From IMG/VR virus record IMGVR_UViG_3300035698_013396, positions 1-43,757 of that record: 43,757 bases of DNA. One strand, 5' to 3'. The translations under genes were made by a program, and so were the position numbers. The DNA is from a virus. The notes beneath the pieces are model-generated. The model saw nothing but the letters and a program-made list of their open reading frames with translations. It had not been told where the DNA came from and searched no databases. Shown one piece after another: positions 39,064-43,757 of this stretch; position 1 is the first letter of the stretch, and each line of letters starts with the position of its first letter.

Positions 39064-40450
39064 AAACGATATCCTGTAAACTTTGTTTTTTCTGCAACAC
39101 CTTTAAAAGCTGTCCATCAATAGAATCCTTTGCAATAACGTAGAGATATAAACAGCTGTTTTTCTGTCCTATCCTGTGGATCCTCTCACGGGCCTGAGCA
39201 TGCGACTCATACGAATAATCAAGGCTGTAAAAAACCATTGTGCTACAATTAATAAAGGTAAGGCCGTGCCCGGCTGATTTAGGGTGCGCTATCAAATACC
39301 GCACCTCGTTATTTTTGAATCTGTTAATCGATCCGTCTTTATCCTTAGTTTCTGAATAAAGCGTCGCAACGCTGTCTTCGCCGTATGTATCCGCTATCAG
39401 CTTGCGTATCGTTCTGACTTCATGGTGAAACTGCACCCAAATAATGACCTGCTGATTGCCTAACTCCTCAAGAATTTCAGACAGTTCTTTCATCTTTGAT
39501 GACTTGCCGATTTCAAGCGCATCGCCGCGCTCGGAATAGAAGAAGCCGGACGTCGCCTGCCTAAGCTTCATCAGCTTTGCAAGCGCAACCTGCACACTGA
39601 TCTCAGTTCCTTCAACCTCCGTAACAAGATGATTTTTCATCTCGGTATATGCTTTCTGTTCTTTTGCTGTAAGCGTAACTTCCCGCATCTCATCTATTTT
39701 TTCCGGCAGATCAAGAGCGTCTTTTTTCTTAACCCAATGCGTAAACGGCTTGATAACATCCATCAGCTCTTCACGCTTGCCGGGATCTATTACATACTTC
39801 CAGCCTTTGCTTAGAATCTCCCGCATCGCTTCACGAGTCATATACTTGCCCTGCGTGAACATCGTGCGGCCGTTACGCTCCAGATGAAAATACGTGTTGC
39901 GGAAGGCATAAAACGAGCTATACAACAAGCGCGGGTGGATAAAATTTATCTGACCCCACAGCTCAAACTCGCTGTTAGGCATAGGCGTACCTGAGGCAAT
40001 AAGCCGGTAGTTAAAATAATCTGTTAAACGGAGAAGCGTCTTTGTAGTAACGCTCTTATGGTTTTTGAGGCGGGAACTCTCATCCAGCACGCACATAAAA
40101 TCATGCTGTGTGATCATTCTATGAATCTGCGGAAGGTAACGCTTTGAAATCAATCCTTCATAATTGATAATTACAATATCCGGCAGGGTGTCTTTGATTT
40201 CCTTAAACGGCGCATAACTGAACGTCGTAAACTTCTGTATATCTTCACCCCAAGCCGCATTGACTAAAGAGAGAGGACATACAACAAAAAGCTTCAGCTT
40301 AGGATTGCCTGCCCTGAAATATTTATAGGCTTCGAGGGCTGTACGTGTCTTTCCTAAGCCCGGCTCATGAAACAGTGCGCATCTGCCGTCATTCTCTATG
40401 GCAAATCTGACTGCGTCACTCTGATGTCTATATAAAGGTTGCTTAAGCAT
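39032..40450 (-). CDS. SNF2-family DEAD-like helicase
   Basis: A 472-aa SF2 ATPase. Walker A-like EPGLGKTRTA near residue 30, DExx box as LDESS near 122, motif III ASGTPMPNS, a C-terminal helicase domain with AHPKSAGHGLTF, and motif VI as QARERIHRIGQK. The compact SNF2 form, common in phages, usually pairs with VRR-NUC, as here. Probable role: translocation on DNA during phage replication or recombination. Starts four bases before the stop of a 36-aa gene. Confidence 0.92.
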   Translation of the reverse strand: MLKQPLYRHQSDAVRFAIENDGRCALFHEPGLGKTRTALEAYKYFRAGNPKLKLFVVCPLSLVNAAWGEDIQKFTTFSYAPFKEIKDTLPDIVIINYEGLISKRYLPQIHRMITQHDFMCVLDESSRLKNHKSVTTKTLLRLTDYFNYRLIASGTPMPNSEFELWGQINFIHPRLLYSSFYAFRNTYFHLERNGRTMFTQGKYMTREAMREILSKGWKYVIDPGKREELMDVIKPFTHWVKKKDALDLPEKIDEMREVTLTAKEQKAYTEMKNHLVTEVEGTEISVQVALAKLMKLRQATSGFFYSERGDALEIGKSSKMKELSEILEELGNQQVIIWVQFHHEVRTIRKLIADTYGEDSVATLYSETKDKDGSINRFKNNEVRYLIAHPKSAGHGLTFINCSTMVFYSLDYSYESHAQARERIHRIGQKNSCLYLYVIAKDSIDGQLLKVLQKKQSLQDIVYAIVRERSKK

Positions 40451-40553
40451 ATTTTTTCTTCCTCAGCGTTTTGCAATTCGCCTCAAGCAACCGCATGCGG
40501 TTATACCAGCTGAGCCGCTTATAGAGTTCTTTTAGCCCTTTAACGACTCTCAT
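40443..40553 (-). CDS. Tiny basic protein (36 aa), coupled on both sides
   Basis: ATG 40553 overlaps the stop of the preceding gene (TTATGAG) and its own TAA overlaps the start of the helicase gene (ATGCTTAA). The product (MRVVKGLKELYKRLSWYNRM...) is helical, basic, and aromatic-containing. Precise start-stop overlap at both ends supports translation. It may be a small protein or a coupling ORF that delivers ribosomes to the helicase. Confidence 0.6.
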   Translation of the reverse strand: MRVVKGLKELYKRLSWYNRMRLLEANCKTLRKKKYA

Positions 40554-40828
40554 AATTCGTTATCCTGCTTTCTGATTCTTTCAATCGTGAACTTATCCTC
40601 GCCGAACTTGCGGGTCATTAAGCCTATGAAGACCTGAGCGATATGCTCACCAACCTGATTCGACACATCAATCACAGCCTTATGATTTGAAGCCAGATAT
40701 GCCGCATTAAGCCGAACCTTAGCCTGCCCAAAGGTGCATTCAGCGGTAATGATCGCAAGAGCAATCTGCTCCTCAATCGTTTCCTTATTTACGCTTTCGT
40801 GGAATTTGAATTTGCATACATCGGTCAT
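40550..40828 (-). CDS. Unknown small early protein
   Basis: A 92-aa protein from ATG 40828 with AGGAG upstream. It is mainly helical (NKETIEEQIALAIITAECTF, GEHIAQVFIGLMTRKFGEDK). No family recognised. First gene of the replication operon, directly behind the copy of the 34-bp control motif at 40847-40880, so it is probably expressed immediately after induction. Confidence 0.72.
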   Translation of the reverse strand: MTDVCKFKFHESVNKETIEEQIALAIITAECTFGQAKVRLNAAYLASNHKAVIDVSNQVGEHIAQVFIGLMTRKFGEDKFTIERIRKQDNEL

Positions 40829-40846
40829 CTTGTTTCTCCTGATAAC

Positions 40847-40880
40847 CGTACATACAGATTCCGTTGCGGAAATGTCGCAC
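40847..40880 (-). promoter_or_regulatory. 34-bp control motif, copy 1
   Basis: Minus strand: GTGCGACATTTC, 8 variable bases, AATCTGTATGTACG. Both arms are identical to copy 2. It ends about 18 bp before the start codon of the 92-aa gene. GCGACA and TATGTA, separated by 18 bases, may be -35 and -10 elements. Confidence 0.75.
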
Positions 40881-40892
40881 TCTTTTAGAAAA

Positions 40893-41465
40893 TTATTTCA
40901 GGTAGTCCCTAAGGCCTTCCTTTTCAAAGATCTCCCTGATCCTGATCACATCCCTATACACATTGCTCCTGTGCTTGCCGAAATGCCTGCAGGCCTCATT
41001 GATGCTTAGGCCTTCTTCACCAAGCAACCTGCACAATTTCTTCTGTTGGGGTGTAAGTTTCTGGAGTGTTTTGGAAAGTTCTATCTTGAGTTCTGCTTTA
41101 ATCTGGGGCAGATCATCTTGCCTGTCTGCAATCCGATCCTTTAAGGTAGGAGCGTCCTCATCATCATTGAGGGGTTCATCTAATGAAACGCTTTCATAAA
41201 TGGTCTTTCGTTTTTCCGCTGTTGCCTTTTCAACAATATTGCTGAGCCTGTTCCTGATGATCTTTGCCATGAAAGTCTTTTTTGACGCTTCCCGGCTAGG
41301 ATCATATCTGTCACGGACATCCAGCCAGTGCATAAGACCTTCCTGCAGGAGATCATCAAAACCTTCCCGCTCTAAACATTTCCATTTCTTCCTGTACTCA
41401 TTAACCAGCTTCTTTGCGACTGCGATTTCCCAGCTTTCAAATAAACCTCTGTAATTCGGATTCAT
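40893..41465 (-). CDS. Sigma-70-like RNA polymerase sigma factor
   Basis: A 190-aa protein. Region 2-like segment FDDLLQEGLMHWLDVRDRYD followed by a basic RNRLSNIVEKATAEKRKT stretch. Region 4-like helix-turn-helix LSINEACRHFGKHRSNVYRD near residues 152-175. Short form without regions 1 and 3. Probably directs host RNA polymerase to phage promoters. Start ATG 41465 has its AAGGAGAGG site within the loop and base of an 8-bp inverted repeat (41466-41498), so translation may be controlled. Confidence 0.85.
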   Translation of the reverse strand: MNPNYRGLFESWEIAVAKKLVNEYRKKWKCLEREGFDDLLQEGLMHWLDVRDRYDPSREASKKTFMAKIIRNRLSNIVEKATAEKRKTIYESVSLDEPLNDDEDAPTLKDRIADRQDDLPQIKAELKIELSKTLQKLTPQQKKLCRLLGEEGLSINEACRHFGKHRSNVYRDVIRIREIFEKEGLRDYLK

Positions 41466-41498
41466 AAGACACCTCTCCTTTCTTTTTTTTGGTGTCTT
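41466..41498 (-). promoter_or_regulatory. Inverted repeat enclosing the sigma-factor ribosome site
   Basis: On the minus strand AAGACACC, a 17-base A/G-rich loop containing AAAGGAGA, then GGTGTCTT directly followed by the ATG. In the mRNA the 8-bp stem would hold the bases adjoining the start codon and part of the Shine-Dalgarno sequence, which could delay initiation until the stem opens. Confidence 0.55.
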
Positions 41499-41569
41499 AA
41501 TTGAACCCCAACTAAATGATATGACTTTTAGAGGCAGGGGTAAATCACGGAGGGCTCACGGATGTTAAA

Positions 41570-41794
41570 TCACTTTCGTTTGCGTCTTTTATGTACCGAA
41601 ATATCGTCGATGCCTAACAATTCATTCTGCGTAGGCTCACGGCCTAAAATGCCGGATATAACGCTGGTTACAGCTTTGCAGATCTTGCTATTCTGCATCC
41701 GTCCCTCTGATGCCCTGAGAGGCTTATCTGCATAAACCACATTAATCCGATCCCCGAAACGTTTCTTAAAAATGCTTGTCATTTTCTGACTCAT
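41570..41794 (-). CDS. Small basic early protein
   Basis: A 74-aa protein from ATG 41794, chosen because GAGGTG lies six bases upstream; the longer frame opens with a GTG inside control motif copy 2. Contains KMTSIFKKRFGDRINVVYAD and a basic end (SVHKRRKRK). Not recognised. As first leftward gene behind the divergent control region, it is a candidate regulator (nucleic-acid-binding by charge). Confidence 0.7.
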   Translation of the reverse strand: MSQKMTSIFKKRFGDRINVVYADKPLRASEGRMQNSKICKAVTSVISGILGREPTQNELLGIDDISVHKRRKRK

Positions 41795-41811
41795 GTTTTT
41801 CACCTCTACTG

Positions 41812-41845
41812 CGTACATACAGATTTGCACCCCGAAATGTCGCAC
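41812..41845 (-). promoter_or_regulatory. 34-bp control motif, copy 2
   Basis: Minus strand: GTGCGACATTTC, GGGGTGCA, AATCTGTATGTACG. Identical arms to copy 1. It lies about 18 bp before the 74-aa gene and head-to-head with copy 3, so that TGTCGCA (41838-41844) and TGCGACA (41852-41858) form a perfect 7-bp inverted repeat with a 7-base centre. Confidence 0.75.
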
Positions 41846-41850
41846 CTCTC

Positions 41851-41884
41851 CTGCGACAAATCAGACAAAAAATCTGTATATATT
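41851..41884 (+). promoter_or_regulatory. 34-bp control motif, copy 3 (faces the recombinase)
   Basis: Plus strand: CTGCGACAAATC, 8 bases, AATCTGTATATATT. It has the same 12-8-14 layout as the other copies with five substitutions. It ends 90 bp before the recombinase start, so it probably serves the recombinase promoter. The region 41885-41974 otherwise contains only the AAAAGGAGAG ribosome site. Confidence 0.65.
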
Positions 41885-41974
41885 AAGTAGGCGGCCTGTT
41901 GAAACAGACCCCTTGATTCAGCTTGACTTGTACGCCTATTTGTTATAGGGGTGTTGTAAAAGGAGAGTGAACTT

Positions 41975-43672
41975 ATGATAAGACCCAATAAAAATACCGA
42001 AAAAAAGCGGTTCGTGATCTACACACGATGCTCGACTGATGATCAGTCCCAGGGCGAATACACTACACTGGATGCCCAAGCCCACCATTGCCAGAATATG
42101 CTCGACGCATTCGGATACGAACGTGCCGATTTCGGCAAAAAGGGAATTATCAACGAGGACGGCTTTTCAGGAAAAGACCTCAACCGCCCCGGCATACAAT
42201 CGATCCTGAAAAGCGTAAACAAAGAAAAACGATTTGACGGCATCATTTTCTTCCGCCTTGACCGCCTCACTAGGAATCCACGAGACTTATATGCGCTCAT
42301 AGACTTATTCAAAGCAAAGGACATTGATTTTATTTCAGTGCGTGAGAACCTTGACAGCTCAACAGCCATAGGCCGAGTAGTGATCGGCATACTCGGGCTT
42401 CTATCAGCATTTGAGCGTGAACTTACCGGCGAACGTGTAAAGGCATCAGCGATCGCCAGAGTGCGCCAAGGCAAATGGGTAGGCGGAATTGTGCCTTACG
42501 GATACAAACTTATCAACGACGGTCAGCAACTGCCCAACGGCAGACAGCCCCATAAGATTGTCATTGATGAAGAAAAGGGACCGAAATTAAGAATTATCTG
42601 GGAAATGGCTTCTGACAATAAGTCTCTTATGGCGATAGGCCACGAGCTGTCAAAGCGGGGCATTAGAACAGCCGGCGGAAAAGAATGGAGAAAACAAACG
42701 ATCTCAACTATCGTTAAAAACAATTTTTACAAGGGATATTTAAAATACAAAGAAGAGTTCCACAAAGGCAAGCATCCTGCGCTTGTGGATGAAAAGCTGT
42801 GGGATAAAGCGAATAGGATTTTGTCAGGGAAACTGCCCGGACATCGTTTTTCAAGGAAGCCGAGAGAATACAGCTACCTGCTGGCCGGACTGCTTAAATG
42901 CGGGAAATGCGGAAGTCACTATGCCTGCACGTTTGCCAAAGGCTACTCAGGCAAAAAGTTTTTCTATTATATCTGCGGAAGGTCTAAACAAGGATTGGGA
43001 TGCGACGCATCACGAATATCTGCCACTGCCTTTGACAACGCAATTATTGATTATTTTAAGCGGGCATCAAAAGATCAGGACATTATCGTGAAGGCAATCG
43101 GAGATGCAATATTAGACAGTCAAATTAAACTGGATAAATTAGAAAAGATGATTAAAGAGGCTGAAGGTAAGCTGACAGCTACCCGGCATGAAGCAGATAA
43201 ACTACTTGAGCTTGCCATGAACAACAAGGTGTCTCAAGGCAATACCTACAAATCTAAAATGGCGAAACTTGATGAAGAGATAACCAAGCTTGAAGATGAG
43301 ATAGAAAAGCTACAAGCTAAAAAGAACGTGGCTCAAATGTCTGCGAACTCAGGACAGTTCCTGCACTCAAACCTCAAGTTTGCCATGCAATACCTCGATA
43401 AGGCCCCGCCTGAAGCCCAGAAGAGCCTGCTGACAGCCCTTATCAAAGAGATCGTACTTCATGAAGACAATATCGAAATCAAGATGTTCATCGACAAACC
43501 CGCCGAACAAACCATCATAAGCGACCTGCCAGTCACCCGATCCAAAGACATGCCTGAAAATGGAAAACGCCCCACAGAAAACTGTGAGGCGTTAACCGCA
43601 AAGGCAAGTAGTTTGCCTGAGCGTCCATTATGGCTCCCCCGCGAGGACTCGAACCTCGGACCTGGTGGTTAA
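41975..43672 (+). CDS. Large serine recombinase (phage integrase)
   Basis: A 565-aa protein with AAAAGGAGAG upstream. Resolvase catalytic domain with nucleophile Ser20 (YTRCSTDDQ) and FRLDRLTRNPRDLY. Recombinase domain follows (GGIVPYGYKL). The zinc ribbon KCGKCGSHY...GLGCD lies near 305-345, then a long coiled coil (ITKLEDEIEKLQAKKNVAQM). It integrates and excises the element. The last 28 or so residues (from RPTENCEALTAKASS) are encoded by a hairpin and by the antisense of the tRNA-Asn gene, and the TAA lies opposite the anticodon loop. They are probably a by-product of the integration site, and the excised form may end differently. Confidence 0.93.
   Translation: MIRPNKNTEKKRFVIYTRCSTDDQSQGEYTTLDAQAHHCQNMLDAFGYERADFGKKGIINEDGFSGKDLNRPGIQSILKSVNKEKRFDGIIFFRLDRLTRNPRDLYALIDLFKAKDIDFISVRENLDSSTAIGRVVIGILGLLSAFERELTGERVKASAIARVRQGKWVGGIVPYGYKLINDGQQLPNGRQPHKIVIDEEKGPKLRIIWEMASDNKSLMAIGHELSKRGIRTAGGKEWRKQTISTIVKNNFYKGYLKYKEEFHKGKHPALVDEKLWDKANRILSGKLPGHRFSRKPREYSYLLAGLLKCGKCGSHYACTFAKGYSGKKFFYYICGRSKQGLGCDASRISATAFDNAIIDYFKRASKDQDIIVKAIGDAILDSQIKLDKLEKMIKEAEGKLTATRHEADKLLELAMNNKVSQGNTYKSKMAKLDEEITKLEDEIEKLQAKKNVAQMSANSGQFLHSNLKFAMQYLDKAPPEAQKSLLTALIKEIVLHEDNIEIKMFIDKPAEQTIISDLPVTRSKDMPENGKRPTENCEALTAKASSLPERPLWLPREDSNLGPGG
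43554..43593 (-). terminator. Terminator of the tRNA-Asn transcript, inside the recombinase 3' end
   Basis: AACGCCCCACAG (43566-43577) pairs with CTGTGAGGCGTT (43582-43593) with one mismatch and a 4-base loop. The minus strand continues TTTTCCATTTTC. It follows the 3' end of the minus-strand tRNA by about 40 bp. If it is host DNA, the integration junction is to its left. Confidence 0.7.
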
Positions 43673-43706
43673 CAGCCACTCGCTCTACCAACTGAGCTAC
43701 GGGGGA
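43631..43706 (-). tRNA. tRNA-Asn (anticodon GTT), CCA encoded
   Basis: Complete cloverleaf on the minus strand: acceptor TCCCCCG/CGGGGGA, D arm GCTC...GAGC, anticodon stem AGTGG/CCACC (one G-C/A-C imperfect end pair), loop CTGTTAA with anticodon GTT at 43673-43671, T arm CGAGG-TTCGAGT-CCTCG, discriminator G and an encoded CCA at 43633-43631. 76 bases. The recombinase frame enters from the opposite strand and stops at 43672. The gene is intact, so integration did not destroy it. Confidence 0.95.
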
Positions 43707-43710
43707 ATAT

Positions 43711-43757
43711 CTATTTTTTCTTTATCTTCCTTGCTTCTTCAATGATCGATTTCAAAC
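43711..43757 (-). CDS. 3' end of a host gene upstream of the tRNA (fragment)
   Basis: Minus-strand frame from the window edge to a TAG at 43713-43711 reads LKSIIEEARKIKKK, a plausible lysine-rich C-terminus ending 4 bp before the tRNA 5' end. Only about 15 codons are visible. No function can be inferred. Confidence 0.3.
   Translation of the reverse strand, partial: LKSIIEEARKIKKK

Noticed and set aside
1-43757. CRISPR array
   Set aside because: No regularly spaced repeat-spacer series was seen; the only repeats are the three 34-bp control motifs and the short repeats at 34511-34592.

Overview
The window is almost entirely one integrated element: a temperate, lambda-like long-tailed phage (siphovirus) whose structural, packaging, replication and control genes all lie on the minus strand between about 7.2 kb and 41.8 kb. 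A plus-strand large serine recombinase sits at its right end, next to a tRNA-Asn(GTT) gene at 43631-43706. The host is a diderm bacterium: one prophage gene encodes a signal-peptide-bearing outer-membrane beta-barrel ending in Phe. Moderate base composition, Shine-Dalgarno starts and the recombinase style would fit a candidate phylum such as Omnitrophota, but this is a weak impression, not an identification.

Layout, left to right. (a) 1-678: the 3' part of a second serine recombinase, probably from a neighbouring element. (b) 668-7110: a compact minus-strand operon with its own near-consensus promoter, encoding an HTH regulator, a type III-like DNA methyltransferase (Mod), a helicase-nuclease (Res) and two unrecognised proteins of about 370 aa. 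This looks like a restriction/defence island with two unexplained accessory genes. (c) 7148-8446: the end of the phage late operon, a strong terminator and a cluster of small lysis-type membrane proteins with no recognisable endolysin. (d) 8443-18621: tail tip and tail, comprising two duplicated pairs of small tip/fibre proteins, a gpI-gpJ fusion, NlpC/P60 (gpK-like), a four-cysteine gpL-like protein, gpM-like, tape measure, and tail-assembly chaperones joined by a canonical -1 frameshift site. (e) 18651-29009: tail tube, connectors, capsid, decoration protein, protease with a nested scaffold, virion accessory proteins including an adhesin-like beta protein, portal and gpW-like connector.

(f) 29035-30395: a regulatory and cargo insert between the head genes and terminase. 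It holds three terminators, a possible short RNA, a broken small gene, and an outer-membrane protein gene whose promoter has a run of ten G inside the -35/-10 spacer, the architecture of a phase-variable promoter. (g) 30438-34645: zinc-ribbon protein, terminase large and small subunits, ParB-methyltransferase, and a non-coding stretch with paired direct repeats that may hold cos. (h) 34646-41794: replication and control, comprising primase-helicase, a possible ssDNA-binding protein, VRR-NUC nuclease, SNF2-type helicase, a sigma-70-like factor and several small overlapping genes, three of which are under 60 codons. (i) 41812-43757: a divergent control region, the recombinase and the tRNA.

Three copies of a 34-bp two-part motif precede the two leftward early transcripts and the rightward recombinase, and probably form the master control circuit. 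The most interesting items are the phase-variable outer-membrane cargo gene, the five-gene restriction operon with two unknown members, the 34-bp control repeats, the leader/terminator ahead of the structural operon, and the recombinase whose reading frame runs into the tRNA.
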